From the NCBI GenBank assembly GCA_016872385.1, contig VGZV01000010.1:1-60840 (forward strand): a DNA stretch of 60,840 nt. Direction: 5' to 3'. Shown here in pieces: positions 1-9,685 of this stretch (its first letter is position 1; each line of letters begins with the position of its first letter). The DNA comes from SAR202 cluster bacterium. Lineage in GTDB: Bacteria; Chloroflexota; Dehalococcoidia; Lucifugimonadales; UBA3495. Position numbers and translations under genes: made by a program. The notes beneath the pieces were generated by a model, which saw nothing but the letters and a program-made list of their open reading frames with translations, was not told where the DNA came from and ran no database searches.

Positions 1-1
1 T

Positions 2-91
2 TGGGATAGAGACGGGGCGACCATGCTGAGCTACGGTCTTCCAACCCAGGGTGAATCGGTCTACCCCGCCTCTGATGAAACCTTCGCTTGA
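2..91 (+). CDS. 3' end of an unidentified gene (partial)
   Basis: An open frame enters from the window edge and ends at the TGA at 89-91, giving 29 C-terminal residues that finish with PASDETFA. Composition looks like coding sequence, but the piece is too short to name a family. The rest of the gene lies outside the window. Confidence 0.4.
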   Translation, partial: WDRDGATMLSYGLPTQGESVYPASDETFA

Positions 92-119
92 TTCTAATCT
101 CCCGCTGGCAAGATACAAG

Positions 120-176
120 GGTGAGCGTCCTTCGGCTGAAGGACCGCTCGTGGTGAGCCTGTCGAACCACGAGCGC
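120..176. repeat. dispersed intergenic hairpin repeat
   Basis: Two hairpins lie side by side. At 127-144, GTCCTTC pairs with GAAGGAC. At 145-175, CGCTCGTGGT pairs with ACCACGAGCG around a loop containing CCTGTCGA. The same 'pointed' sequences (CTCGTGGTGAG, TTCGACA-GCTCAGG, CCTTCGGCTGAAGG) recur at 19800-19872, 35790-35870, 40055-40170 and 40230-40262, always between genes. Confidence 0.6.
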
Positions 177-214
177 CTAGCCTTTTTAGACACATTCTAA
201 GGAGTACTGGTCAG

Positions 215-1072
215 ATGGCATTTCCAAGGCCCTGGTCACCCATCCTCATCGTTTTGCTGCTTGTGAGCATTCTGGGGACAGCGTGCGCAGGCAGCGCCCC
301 CGCGGCAATCCCTGAGCTAGCAATTCAGGCTGCCGACTTCTCTTTCACGGCGCCTGACAGCATCCCCGGTGGCTTGACCCGCATCAGCATGACGAACATC
401 GGCAAGGAAGACCACCACGCCCAGCTGGCACGGCTCAACGACGGTGTAACCGTGACCCAATTCCAGGATACCCTGAAGAAGGGCGAAGCCGCCGTTTTCC
501 CCCTGGTAACTTTTGAGGGTGGAGCTGGCGGCATGCCCGCAGGAGGCAAGTCCTCCGGTTTGGCAGACCTGCCCAGCGGACAGTACCTGGTACTATGCTT
601 TTTCCCCTCCCCAGACGGCACCCCGCATTTGGTCAAGGGCATGATTAAGTCTCTGCCTGTCACAGCCAAACCGGCCAAGGCGCCAACCCCTCCCAAAGCG
701 CAGACTGTGGACCTGGGCGACTTTTCCTTCACGGGCGTTGCCGCCAGTTATGGCCCAGGCTCCTTTACCCTGGAGGGCGTTAACAAGGGCAAGCAGGTAC
801 ATGAACTCATCGCGGTGAAGGTTGCCGACGGTGTAACGGCTGAGCAGCTGCGTCAAATCCTTTCCGCGCCGCCTTCCGCCGGCGGACCTCCTCCGGGGCC
901 GCCGCCCTTCGCCTTCGCAGGCGGTATGCAGGCCGTAATGGCCGGAGCCAAAGCCTACGGCGAGTTCAACCTCCAGCCTGGGCAGTACGCTTTCCTCTGC
1001 TTTGTTCCCGACCCCAGCAATGGGACGCCTCGCGTAGCCCTGGGCATGTACACCCCCTTCACTGTTAAGTAA
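215..1072 (+). CDS. lipoprotein with two tandem cupredoxin-like domains
   Basis: This 285-residue protein is probably anchored to the outer face of the membrane. A basic N-terminus and hydrophobic stretch end in a lipobox-like GTAC with Cys24 as the lipid-attachment residue. The body is an internal duplication. About residues 35-150 and 165-285 each begin with a DFSFT motif, contain a small-residue strand pair and a His (HHAQL, VHELI), and end with GQY-x-LCF-P-P-G-P-x-GM. That layout resembles the cupredoxin-like (plastocyanin/DUF-type) fold, but the Cys-His-Met copper ligand spacing is not clear, so metal binding is unproven. A Pro-Gly-rich loop sits in each copy. It stands alone upstream of comM, 79 bp away. 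Confidence 0.6.
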   Translation: MAFPRPWSPILIVLLLVSILGTACAGSAPAAIPELAIQAADFSFTAPDSIPGGLTRISMTNIGKEDHHAQLARLNDGVTVTQFQDTLKKGEAAVFPLVTFEGGAGGMPAGGKSSGLADLPSGQYLVLCFFPSPDGTPHLVKGMIKSLPVTAKPAKAPTPPKAQTVDLGDFSFTGVAASYGPGSFTLEGVNKGKQVHELIAVKVADGVTAEQLRQILSAPPSAGGPPPGPPPFAFAGGMQAVMAGAKAYGEFNLQPGQYAFLCFVPDPSNGTPRVALGMYTPFTVK

Positions 1073-1151
1073 AGGACTATAACGAACAACTTTGGCGGAG
1101 GGGTGGTAATGCCACCCTTCCGCTGCTAACCGGCAGCCTGGAGCGAAGTCT

Positions 1152-2678
1152 GTGCTAGCAACAGTCCAGACCTGCGCCGTAGTTGGCCTGGATGGGTACA
1201 TCGTCCAGGTTGAAGTAGATATATCGCAAGCCCTGCCCGCCTTCAACATCGTAGGCTTGCCGGACACGGCGGTCCAGGAGGCTCGCGAACGAGTGCGGGC
1301 GGCTTTGCGCAACAGCGGCTGCGAATTCCCCATGCGGCGCATCACGGTGAACCTGGCGCCCGCCGACCTGAAAAAAGCCGGTCCCGCCTATGATCTGCCC
1401 ATTGCTGTAGCCATCGCCCTGGCCTCCCAACAAGCTGAGCCTCTGCCCGGAGCAGCCGTCTTCTTAGGGGAGCTGTCCCTGGATGGCAGCCTGCGCCATA
1501 CCACCGGCATCTTGCCCATGGTTTCGGTGGCGCGGGAACAGGGCGTAGGCGCCGTGTTTGTCCCCACCGCCGATGCCAGTGAAGCATCTCTGGTGGAAGG
1601 CATACAGGTGTATCCTGTGACTTCGCTGCCAGGGCTGCTGGCCCATCTCCGGGGCCAAGATTCCCTGGCTCCGCAAGAACCTGTCTCAGACCTTACAGAT
1701 GCCGGGGACGGCGGCGCCACTGGCGCGAACTTGGCGTATGTCAAGGGGCAGGAACATGCCAAGCGCGCGCTGGAAATAGCCGCCGCCGGGTTCCACAACC
1801 TGCTGTTCAGCGGCCCGCCGGGCAGCGGCAAGACTCTGCTGGCCCGCTGTCTCCCCTCCATTCTTCCCCCCATGACCACCGACGAGGCCCTGCAGGTGAC
1901 CAAGATTTACAGCGTCAGCGGAGCTTTGCCGCCGGACCGGCCCATGATCCGGGAGCGCCCCTTTCGTGCGCCCCACTACACCATATCCAACGCCGGGCTG
2001 GTGGGCGGCGGACGCAACCCGCGGCCGGGGGAAATTACTCTGAGCCACCGGGGCGTTCTGTTCCTGGACGAGCTGCCTGAGTTCAATCATGTGGCGCTGG
2101 AAGCCCTGCGCCAACCCCTGGAAGACAAGGTGGTGACCATCAGCCGGGCCAATGGCACAGTTTCATACCCGGCCAGCTTTATGCTGGTGGCCGCCATGAA
2201 CCCCTGCCCCTGCGGGTTTCATTCCCACCCCCGCAAAGAGTGCACATGCAGTCCCACCACAGTCGCCCGGTACCAAAAACGCATCAGCGGCCCGCTGCTG
2301 GATCGCCTGGACATGTTTGTGGAGGTGCCGCCGGTGGAGTACGAGAAGCTGGCCGACGGCAAAGATGCTGAGGATTCCCGGGAAGTCCGGCGGCGGGTGG
2401 AGCAGGCCAGAGAAGTCCAGCGCCAAAGGTTTAGGGATTGCGGGTTTCTCTGCAACTCGGAAATGGGGCCTGCCGAGGTCTGGAATTTCTGCCCTCTGGA
2501 GGAGGGGGCCAAGAGCCTGCTCCAGGCCGCCACCCAGCAACTAAACCTGTCGGCCAGAGCTTTTCATCGCATCCTCAAGCTCTCGCGCACCATCGCCGAC
2601 TTGGGAGGCGCCGGGGAAATTGGCATCGGACATCTGGCGGAAGCCTTGCAGTACCGCTCCAGGAGCGCCGCTGGATAG
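1152..2678 (+). CDS. comM: YifB/ComM-family Mg-chelatase-like AAA+ ATPase
   Basis: At 508 residues this is full length for the YifB/ComM family. In transformable bacteria ComM is a hexameric helicase promoting branch migration during integration of imported DNA. The N-terminal ~180 residues form the Lon-protease-like (ChlI) domain. Near residue 220 is Walker A GPPGSGKT, followed by the Walker B region LFLDELPEF and a conserved AAMNPCPCG segment. A C-terminal Mg-chelatase region (~400-500) completes it. The start is the GTG at 1152, because the conserved LATVQTCAVVGLDGY begins there. With dprA and topA elsewhere in the window, this supports a natural-transformation or recombination toolkit, though the context here is not a competence operon. 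Confidence 0.9.
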   Translation: MLATVQTCAVVGLDGYIVQVEVDISQALPAFNIVGLPDTAVQEARERVRAALRNSGCEFPMRRITVNLAPADLKKAGPAYDLPIAVAIALASQQAEPLPGAAVFLGELSLDGSLRHTTGILPMVSVAREQGVGAVFVPTADASEASLVEGIQVYPVTSLPGLLAHLRGQDSLAPQEPVSDLTDAGDGGATGANLAYVKGQEHAKRALEIAAAGFHNLLFSGPPGSGKTLLARCLPSILPPMTTDEALQVTKIYSVSGALPPDRPMIRERPFRAPHYTISNAGLVGGGRNPRPGEITLSHRGVLFLDELPEFNHVALEALRQPLEDKVVTISRANGTVSYPASFMLVAAMNPCPCGFHSHPRKECTCSPTTVARYQKRISGPLLDRLDMFVEVPPVEYEKLADGKDAEDSREVRRRVEQAREVQRQRFRDCGFLCNSEMGPAEVWNFCPLEEGAKSLLQAATQQLNLSARAFHRILKLSRTIADLGGAGEIGIGHLAEALQYRSRSAAG

Positions 2679-2728
2679 AGATTGCAACCCGCTTGCCAGC
2701 CGGGCCTCCCCCAGCTAAGATTAGGTCT

Positions 2729-3259
2729 ATGGAACGCCTGCCTGTGAAATATGCCTTGGGGCACCTGCGCCGCATTGAAGCAGAGACCTTTGGCGAACCT
2801 GGACAACGGACATTCCGGCTGGTATTGCAGGCCGGGGGCGCTCAGGGACTGGTGTGGCTGGAGAAAGAGCAGTTGTTCCAGCTGGGCACCTACCTCCAAG
2901 AAGCCATTCAGACCATGACGCCTGAGGAACGGGGGCGGCGCAGCGCACCCCAGGAACCGGAATGGTCCGGGGAGAGGGCAGACATCGAGTTCAAGGCCCG
3001 GCGGGTGATGCTGAGCCTTGACCAGCGCAATAACTCCTTCTACCTGCAAGCCCATCAGGACGATGAAGACGCGCCCCAAGCAGACGCGGCTTCAGTGAGC
3101 TTCTGGATTACCACCAGCCAGGCGTCGGCGCTGGCTGAGACGGCGCTGCAAATCTGCGCCGCAGGCAGGCCGCGTTGCTTCTTGTGCGGCCAGCCCATTG
3201 ATAAGGATGGCCACGTCTGTCCCAGGTCCAATGGACATTCAACACTGGACCTGACCTGA
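2729..3259 (+). CDS. DUF3090 family protein
   Basis: 176 residues starting at ATG 2729; the open frame extends upstream inside comM but the family homology begins here. The signature is EAETFGEPGQRTFRLVL near the N-terminus, then LEKEQLFQLGTYL, then a C-terminal zinc-ribbon-like CFLCGQPIDKDGHVCP. These are hallmarks of DUF3090 (TIGR03847), known mainly from Actinobacteria and of unknown biochemical role. It lies 50 bp after comM and 50 bp before an SCO1664-type gene. In Actinobacteria these two families are also neighbours, so the pairing is probably functional. Confidence 0.85.
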   Translation: MERLPVKYALGHLRRIEAETFGEPGQRTFRLVLQAGGAQGLVWLEKEQLFQLGTYLQEAIQTMTPEERGRRSAPQEPEWSGERADIEFKARRVMLSLDQRNNSFYLQAHQDDEDAPQADAASVSFWITTSQASALAETALQICAAGRPRCFLCGQPIDKDGHVCPRSNGHSTLDLT

Positions 3260-3309
3260 TCTCTGGTGACATTGCGGGCTGCGGGGCCCGAAACCCGCAG
3301 GGCTGCGCA

Positions 3310-4017
3310 GTGCAAGCTGAACAGTCCGGACTAGACTTCCTCCTGAAGGCAGAGTTCGTAGCCGGCCAACTTACTCCCGCCGGCTCTAACTATACTTTTC
3401 TAGTAAAGCTGTGCCTGGGTGAGCGCACCGGGGTGGCTATCTACAAGCCCAGGGATGGCGAGGCCCCTTTGTGGGACTTTCCTCGAGGAACTCTTTACAA
3501 GCGGGAGTACGCTTCCTACCTGCTTAGCCAAATCCTGGGGTGGCATTTTATTCCTGCGACTGTCATCCGCGAAGGCCCCCACGGCATTGGCACCGTGCAG
3601 GAGTATATCGAGCACGACCCCAAGGTTAACTATCATTCCCTCACTGCCGCCGAAGCGCCCGCCCTTCAAATGGTGGCGTGCTTCGACCTGGTGGCGAACA
3701 ACACCGACCGCAAGTCGGTCCACCTGCTTTTGTCGCCTGATGGCAAGCTGTGGGGAATTGACCACGGGCTGACTTTCCATGCCGACACGAAAATTCGCAC
3801 AGTCATTTGGGACTTCCGGGGCAAGCTTATACCGGACCACTTGCTGGCCTCGCTCCGCGCCTTGGACGCCAGCCTTGGCCACCCTCACCCCCAGCTTCAG
3901 GAATTCCTGGACTTGCTACAGGCCGAAGAGGTGCGGGCGCTGCACCGGCGGTTGCAGTGGGTTCTGACGGAAGGCGTTTACCCGGGAGTGGCGGGCCAGC
4001 GGCCCTTTCCGCCTTGA
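3310..4017 (+). CDS. SCO1664-family protein (PI-kinase/HipA-like fold)
   Basis: 235 residues from GTG 3310. The sequence shows a kinase-like arrangement related to the phosphatidylinositol 3/4-kinase superfamily: a Lys strand VAIYKPRDGE near residue 50, a metal/catalytic stretch DLVANNTDRKSVH near 140, and GIDHGLTFH near 160 in place of a DFG-type motif. This matches the SCO1664 family (TIGR03843), whose substrate is unknown. It follows the DUF3090 gene and is probably cotranscribed. The usual third partner of this group, a histidine-phosphatase-like gene, is not adjacent. Function beyond a probable phosphotransferase fold cannot be stated. Confidence 0.8.
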   Translation: MQAEQSGLDFLLKAEFVAGQLTPAGSNYTFLVKLCLGERTGVAIYKPRDGEAPLWDFPRGTLYKREYASYLLSQILGWHFIPATVIREGPHGIGTVQEYIEHDPKVNYHSLTAAEAPALQMVACFDLVANNTDRKSVHLLLSPDGKLWGIDHGLTFHADTKIRTVIWDFRGKLIPDHLLASLRALDASLGHPHPQLQEFLDLLQAEEVRALHRRLQWVLTEGVYPGVAGQRPFPP

Positions 4018-4024
4018 CCGGCTG

Positions 4025-5869
4025 CTACCCTCCAGCTACCGTTGGGCTTGCCGGAATGACCACCCGCTCACCGTCGGCCAGCCCCTGGCGCACCTCTACC
4101 CAGGCACCGTTAATCTCCCCCAGCACCACTGGACGCTCCTCCAAAACCCCGTCTCCGCCCAGCACTGAAACCACCGGATGCTTGGTGTTGCGGTACACGG
4201 CTTTGCGCGGCACCAGCAGTGTGTTTTCCTGACGGGAGACCGCCACCACCGTAACGCTATGCAAACCTGGTGGAACTTCCCTGCCCGGGGGCAACGCCAC
4301 TGCAATGGTCACGGGATAGCTCACCACACCTCGTTCGGTGCGCGGCTCTGCAGCAACTTTGGCAACCGTGCCATGCAACTCTTCCTCCGGCAGCCCGCTG
4401 ATTGTTACACGGGCAATGTCGCCCCGCCGGATGTAGCTCCCATAGCTGGCATCTATGAATCCCTCCACGGTCACTACTACGGGATTAACCACGGTCATAA
4501 TTCGGGAATCCTTGTCCACCTGGTCGTCCGGATCGGCGTTGACCAGAACAACCACGCCTTCAAAGGGGGCGCGGATCACGGCCCCCCGCAAGTCCTTTTG
4601 CGCATCGGATAACACCGCTTGAGCCTTTTCCAGTTCAGCGCGCCGGACTGCGACTTTGTAGGAGTCCGGCTCATCCAGCAGATCATCCAGTTCGGCCTGG
4701 GCGGTGGCGACTTTCTTTTGTTTCAGGACCAGTTCCTGCTGGCTGGGGCCGGGAAGTTCCCGCGCCAATTCCACCTCTGCCTTCACCAGATTGGCGCGAG
4801 CCACGGAAACGGCGGTTTCCAGCCTGCGCAACTTTGCGGAATCGGGGGTCTCCCCCACCCGCGTCACTGCCAGCACAGCGTTGCTCAAATTTTCCTTGGC
4901 TACCTGGACCGCGGCCCGCAACCTCTGCAGCTTTAGCGAGTCGGGCCCGGGTTCCAATTTGGCCAGGTCATCATTGGCCTTGTCAAGGCTGACTTGAGCC
5001 AGTTCCACGGCCAGGCGGCGGCGTTCCAACTCAGCTGAGGCGTCGGAGTCCAGGACTTGGGTGCTTCCCAGAGGCCGGATATAGTCGGTATAGGCGTCTC
5101 CTGCATCAATCAGCGCCACTTGTGCATCGGCTCTAGTTTTGCGCGCCGCCGAAAGCTCTTTCTGGTAGTCAATGAGGAAAGCGTTCAAAGACTTTTGGGC
5201 CTGGTCCAGGGCAACTTCAGCGTCGGCCTGCCCCCATTGGGCCACGGCCAACTCCTGGCTGTGCTCCTGCCGGTAGTCCGCCAGGGCATCCTCCGCCTGG
5301 TCTACAGATACCTGGGCATCGGCCCGCGACCACTGGGCCACCGCCAAGGCTTCCTGCTGGTCGTTCAAAAAGTCATCCAGCCCTTCCTGGGCATCCTTCA
5401 GAGCAACTCTGGCTTGGGCCACCGCTTCCTCATATTTAGCCCGGTCCACCGGGGTAGTGGCAAAGCGCTTTAGCGCCCGTTCCAGATTGTCAGTGGCCTG
5501 GTCAACCGACAAGCTGGCCTGACTTGCCGCTGCGGCTAGGGACGCCAAAGCAACCGCATCCAGACGGGCCAATTCCTGGCCCGCAGTCACTCGCTGCCCG
5601 GCGGAAACCAGAATTTCGCCAACTTTGCCGCTGACATCAAAAGTCAGTTCAGCGGTGTTGGGAAATACCAAGCTGCCCGAAACAGGTATTTCCCGGATGA
5701 GGGTTTGCCGGGTTACGGTAATTACCTCCGGTGTTGCCGGCATCCCTTGGGAGACTGCCTTATTCCGGAGGACGGTTACCCCCACAGCGACTACAATAAC
5801 TATTGCCAGCGCCAGCAGCCCCACCCACCAGCGGCGGGCTACCAAGCCACCAAGTCCCTGTTCGCGCAT
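4025..5869 (-). CDS. HlyD-type periplasmic adaptor (membrane fusion protein) of an RND efflux pump
   Basis: This 614-residue protein has one N-terminal membrane segment (about residues 12-33). A lipoyl/biotinyl half-motif follows (VGEILVSAGQRVTAGQELARL), then an unusually long alpha-helical hairpin (~100-400). The hairpin contains repeated units of the type AVAQW-x-ADA-QVSVDQA-x-DAL, and the chain ends with beta-barrel and membrane-proximal domains (second lipoyl half around GAVIRAPFEGVV). It would link the RND permease to the cell surface. The start is supported by GAGGTAAC upstream. It is the last gene of the marR-permease-adaptor operon, 112 bp after the permease. The extra coiled-coil repeats make it longer than typical AcrA (~400 residues). 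Confidence 0.88.
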   Translation of the reverse strand: MREQGLGGLVARRWWVGLLALAIVIVVAVGVTVLRNKAVSQGMPATPEVITVTRQTLIREIPVSGSLVFPNTAELTFDVSGKVGEILVSAGQRVTAGQELARLDAVALASLAAAASQASLSVDQATDNLERALKRFATTPVDRAKYEEAVAQARVALKDAQEGLDDFLNDQQEALAVAQWSRADAQVSVDQAEDALADYRQEHSQELAVAQWGQADAEVALDQAQKSLNAFLIDYQKELSAARKTRADAQVALIDAGDAYTDYIRPLGSTQVLDSDASAELERRRLAVELAQVSLDKANDDLAKLEPGPDSLKLQRLRAAVQVAKENLSNAVLAVTRVGETPDSAKLRRLETAVSVARANLVKAEVELARELPGPSQQELVLKQKKVATAQAELDDLLDEPDSYKVAVRRAELEKAQAVLSDAQKDLRGAVIRAPFEGVVVLVNADPDDQVDKDSRIMTVVNPVVVTVEGFIDASYGSYIRRGDIARVTISGLPEEELHGTVAKVAAEPRTERGVVSYPVTIAVALPPGREVPPGLHSVTVVAVSRQENTLLVPRKAVYRNTKHPVVSVLGGDGVLEERPVVLGEINGAWVEVRQGLADGERVVIPASPTVAGG

Positions 5870-5981
5870 TTGCGTTACCTCAATTGCGGTTATCTCTTTT
5901 GGCGCCTGTAAGGATACGGATTTGTCTGGCCGCAGCTAAGGCGGGCAAACATTACCGAGCTATTCAACCTGGAAATCACCG

Positions 5982-8900
5982 CTAATTGCCGTCTCCATCA
6001 CCCGCCGGACCAGGAATAATGGGAGGGCTGCCCCGTACCGTGCCGGTCCGACGGATCAGTGCGCCAACACTGCCGAAGAACTGGGGCAGGCTTACGTGAA
6101 TACCAGCGTACAAGGCGGGGACTACCACCAGAGTCAGCAGCGTGGAACTGAGGAGGCCGCCAATAATGACAGTAGCCAGTTCCGCGCCAATGAGCACCCC
6201 TTCGTCTTCGGAACCCAAGGCCAGCGGCACCAGAGCAATGAGGGTGACAAAAGCGGTCATCAAGATGGGCCGTAACCGAACCCGCCCGGCCTCTAACAGC
6301 GATTCATAAACTCCTTTGCCTTCCTCACGCAGCTGCTCCACAAATGTAAGCAGGACGATGGCGTTGTTTACCACTATGCCAACGAGGAGGAGAAACCCCA
6401 TGAGGGCGGAAAGACTCAGAGAGCGACCGGTGATTGCCAGCGCCGCCAATGCACCAACCAGGGCTAGGGGCAAACTGCTAAGAATAATAAAGGGGGCGCG
6501 CAGGGAACCAAGGGTCAACACCATGACCAAGTAAATCAGGACTATACCAGCGCCAATAGCCAGAAAGATATCCTGGAATCCCTCCGCAATTTGCTGGAAG
6601 ATGCCGCCAGTCACCACATCCACACCTGGGGGTAGGTCCAGGGCATCTATCTTGGCCTGCACAGCCAGCCCCACCGCCTGGGTGTTGGCCGCGGTGATAT
6701 TGCCCAGGATGCTGGCCGATCGTTCACTATCGAAGCGGCTGATACTTACTTGGCCTTTGTCAACAGCGATGTAGCTGATGGCTCCCAGCTTTACCCTGCC
6801 CAACGACCCCTCAACAGTCAAATCCTTTAACTGGTCAATATCGTTGACATCCTCCGGCTTGCCCCTAACCACCAGGTCCAGGGTCTCGCCTTCCATGTCC
6901 ACTTCGGACACCTTGCGTCCCACCACAAACTGACCGACTTGCAGTCCCACCTGGCTGGCGGTTAGTCCATACCGGGCCGCTGCCTCTGGGTCCACTCTGA
7001 CTACCACCTCGTCCCTGGCTTCGCTGACGTCGTTTTTGACATTGATAACGCCATCAATCGTGGCAATCTCGGCTTCCAGTTGCCGGGCGGCAGCAGAAAC
7101 GTTGGTAAAGTTGCTCCCCACCACCGTAATTTCCAGGTTGTCCGTGGGCGGCCCGGAGGAAATTTCGGCCACGGTGACCGTCGCATTGGGACTGGAAGGC
7201 ATCTCTGACCGCACAATGTCTGTAATGTCGTGGGGAGCGCCCTCTTTCAACAACACAAAGGCGCTGGCCAGGTGGGATCCACCGCCGCCGGCTCCGGGGC
7301 CAAACTTGTTGCTGGAGGTGCCCACGGTAACGTGGTAGACGTCCACTAACCCCTGATCCCGCAGATGCTCCAGGGCATGTTCAATCTTGAGCGCCTCCTG
7401 GAACGTGCTTCCCACGTCCGACCCGGTGGGCAGCTTCAGGTCTATAGTCAAGTATTGGGGGGCGCTCCTGGGGAACAATGTCACTGGAATGAAAGCCAGC
7501 AATCCCAGGCTGCCGACTACAGAACCCAGGGCAATGGACACGGTGATTATTTTGTGGGCCAGGCACCAGCGCAGCAACGGCGTGTAAAGCCGCTGCAACA
7601 ACGGTTCCTTGCGCCTGCCCAAGACGGCATCATCCTGAAAGAAGTCTCCTGGCTTGAGGAATACTGCGCACAGCGCTGGCACTACCGTCAACGGGGCAAT
7701 GACCGAAGCCAGCAAGACAAATGCAATGGTCAACGCAAAGGGAGTAAAGAATGAGCCTACCAAACCTTGAATGAAAGCCAGCGGCAAGAACACCACAATG
7801 TTTGCCATGGTGGAGGAGAATATGGCAGAGCCAACCTCCGCAGTCCCCTGAAACACCGCTTCCAGGCGTTCATCTCCCCGTTGCATGTGCCGGTAGACGT
7901 TCTCCAATACCACGATGCTGTTATCCACCACGTTGCCGATGGAGACCGCCAGGCCCGCCAGGCTCATGAAGTTGAGGGAGATGCCAGCGGGCGCCAGCAG
8001 CAATACCCCAGCAAAAATGCTCAAGGGGATGGACAGTCCGATTATTAGCGTTGGCCGGATGGTCAGCAGCGCGCCTTGCACTACACCCGGCTGGAAATTG
8101 ACCAGGAAGGCGAACACCACAATGACCGCCAGGATCAGTCCCACCACCGCGTCGTTTTCCACGGAGCCAAGCTGTTTGGTCACTTCCGGGCCATCATTGG
8201 AAAGCGTAGCTATCTCTATATCCGGCGGCAGTCCCGTCTCCTGGGCCATAATGGCCAGGACCTCGTCAGTAACCTCCACGGTGTTGGCGTCGGGGTCTTT
8301 AATCACCGCCAGTGTCAAGCTGGGTTTGCCGTTGGTGCGGGAGATGCGAAGCGATTTATCAGTGCCCAGGCCCACTTCAGCAATATCTGAAACGCGGACT
8401 GGCCGGTCCAGCAGCAACTTGGCTGGCTGTCCAGCCGAGGCCGGGGCTAACTCATAACCCACCACCAGGTCCCGGATTTCCTCCAGGGAACCAAACTGGT
8501 GGGACGTACGCACCGTAAAGGCGGTGCCCCGAGTTTCAATATTACCTGCTGGGAAGCTGACGTTGTTTTCCCGCAGCGCCGCAGCAACCTGGGCTACCGT
8601 AATCCCCGCATCCTCCAGTTTCTCAGTGTCCACCGTCACCTGGACTTGTTCGTTGACCTTGCCCAGAACCTGCACATCAAAAACGCCGGGCAGACGCTCC
8701 AGCCTGGGGATAATCAGGTCATCCAGCAGGCGCTGCAGGGACGGCACGTCCCGGTCCCCGCTAAAGGTCAGCTGCAACACCGGGAAGGTGTTATTATTAA
8801 TCCGGCTTACAATGGGGTCTTCCACCTCCTGCGGGAAGCTGATGCTGCCCAGTTCGCCTTCAATGGCGCGCTTGGCCTCCTCCATGTCCTCTCCGAATTC

Positions 8901-9188
8901 AAAGGTAGCCAGCACCAGAGAGAACCCTTCGTAGGAAATGGAGCGCAGTTCCTTGAGGCCATCCATGCCCGTGATGGCCTCCTCTATGGGCTTGGTCACG
9001 TCCCGTTCCACCGCCTCCGGATTGGCAGACGGATAAACCGTAGTAATAGTGATGTTGGGAAACTCTATCTCTGGGAAGAGCTCCTTCTGCAGATTCCGGT
9101 AAGCCAGCACGCCGCCTGTCAAGGTCAGCAGCATTATCAGTATGGTTACCGAGCGCCGCTTCAGCGCCAAGCCAATCAAATGGTTCAT
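5982..9188 (-). CDS. RND-family efflux permease (AcrB/SwrC-like)
   Basis: 1068 residues, full length for the HAE-type resistance-nodulation-division transporters, which export drugs or lipophilic compounds using the proton gradient. The N-terminal helix is followed by the typical ELFPEIEFPNITITTVYPSANPEAVERDVTKPIE region in pieces. Two large extracytoplasmic loops alternate with two blocks of membrane helices, about 340-530 and 870-1040. The second block contains GIVVNNAIVLL and the first GNVVDNSIVVLENV. Its ATG overlaps the stop of the marR gene by four bases, implying translational coupling. The adaptor gene follows. No outer-membrane channel gene is present, as expected if the host lacks an outer membrane. 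Confidence 0.92.
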   Translation of the reverse strand: MNHLIGLALKRRSVTILIMLLTLTGGVLAYRNLQKELFPEIEFPNITITTVYPSANPEAVERDVTKPIEEAITGMDGLKELRSISYEGFSLVLATFEFGEDMEEAKRAIEGELGSISFPQEVEDPIVSRINNNTFPVLQLTFSGDRDVPSLQRLLDDLIIPRLERLPGVFDVQVLGKVNEQVQVTVDTEKLEDAGITVAQVAAALRENNVSFPAGNIETRGTAFTVRTSHQFGSLEEIRDLVVGYELAPASAGQPAKLLLDRPVRVSDIAEVGLGTDKSLRISRTNGKPSLTLAVIKDPDANTVEVTDEVLAIMAQETGLPPDIEIATLSNDGPEVTKQLGSVENDAVVGLILAVIVVFAFLVNFQPGVVQGALLTIRPTLIIGLSIPLSIFAGVLLLAPAGISLNFMSLAGLAVSIGNVVDNSIVVLENVYRHMQRGDERLEAVFQGTAEVGSAIFSSTMANIVVFLPLAFIQGLVGSFFTPFALTIAFVLLASVIAPLTVVPALCAVFLKPGDFFQDDAVLGRRKEPLLQRLYTPLLRWCLAHKIITVSIALGSVVGSLGLLAFIPVTLFPRSAPQYLTIDLKLPTGSDVGSTFQEALKIEHALEHLRDQGLVDVYHVTVGTSSNKFGPGAGGGGSHLASAFVLLKEGAPHDITDIVRSEMPSSPNATVTVAEISSGPPTDNLEITVVGSNFTNVSAAARQLEAEIATIDGVINVKNDVSEARDEVVVRVDPEAAARYGLTASQVGLQVGQFVVGRKVSEVDMEGETLDLVVRGKPEDVNDIDQLKDLTVEGSLGRVKLGAISYIAVDKGQVSISRFDSERSASILGNITAANTQAVGLAVQAKIDALDLPPGVDVVTGGIFQQIAEGFQDIFLAIGAGIVLIYLVMVLTLGSLRAPFIILSSLPLALVGALAALAITGRSLSLSALMGFLLLVGIVVNNAIVLLTFVEQLREEGKGVYESLLEAGRVRLRPILMTAFVTLIALVPLALGSEDEGVLIGAELATVIIGGLLSSTLLTLVVVPALYAGIHVSLPQFFGSVGALIRRTGTVRGSPPIIPGPAGDGDGN

Positions 9189-9652
9189 GCCTGCGCTCCA
9201 GCGCCAGTATCCAAAACAGCCCTCTGGCCCGCCTGGTAAAGCAATTCAATGGCTTGAACTACTTGCTCCAGCTCCGCCACCGACAGGGGTTTGACCATCT
9301 CCACTATGCTCTGACGGCCCACCTGCCAAAACCGCTCCACCTCGCTCTGGCCTTCAGGAGTCAACCGGCAAAGCACCACTCGGCGGTCCTCTGGATCCGG
9401 CACCCTTTCCACCAGCCCCTTGTCCACCAACCGGTCCATCATGCTGGTGGCCGAGGACTGGCCCCGGCCCAGGCAGGCAGCAATGTTGCCCATACGCTGG
9501 GGCTTTTGCCGCAGCAGGCACAGAATTCGCATCTGAGGCATGGTCAACTCCAGGTCGGACCATTCTTCCAGCGGGCGGGAATGCACCTGCTGGTTAATCT
9601 GTTCCACCAGTTCCACAAACTTCTCTGTGAGTTGTTCCTTACTCAGCGCCAC
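9185..9652 (-). CDS. MarR-family transcriptional regulator
   Basis: 155 residues with a winged helix-turn-helix: TMPQMRILCLLRQKPQRMGNIA, then the recognition helix GQSSATSMMDRLVDKGLV, and the wing DRRVVLCRLTPEG. MarR proteins usually repress the operon they head until a ligand binds. This gene leads the efflux operon and overlaps the permease start, so it probably controls the pump and itself. A palindrome TTGAGTCAA overlaps the -35 box of its promoter, a plausible operator. Confidence 0.9.
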   Translation of the reverse strand: MALSKEQLTEKFVELVEQINQQVHSRPLEEWSDLELTMPQMRILCLLRQKPQRMGNIAACLGRGQSSATSMMDRLVDKGLVERVPDPEDRRVVLCRLTPEGQSEVERFWQVGRQSIVEMVKPLSVAELEQVVQAIELLYQAGQRAVLDTGAGAQA

Positions 9653-9685
9653 GTTTGTGCTCCGGTACTTAATTCAATTCAATAT

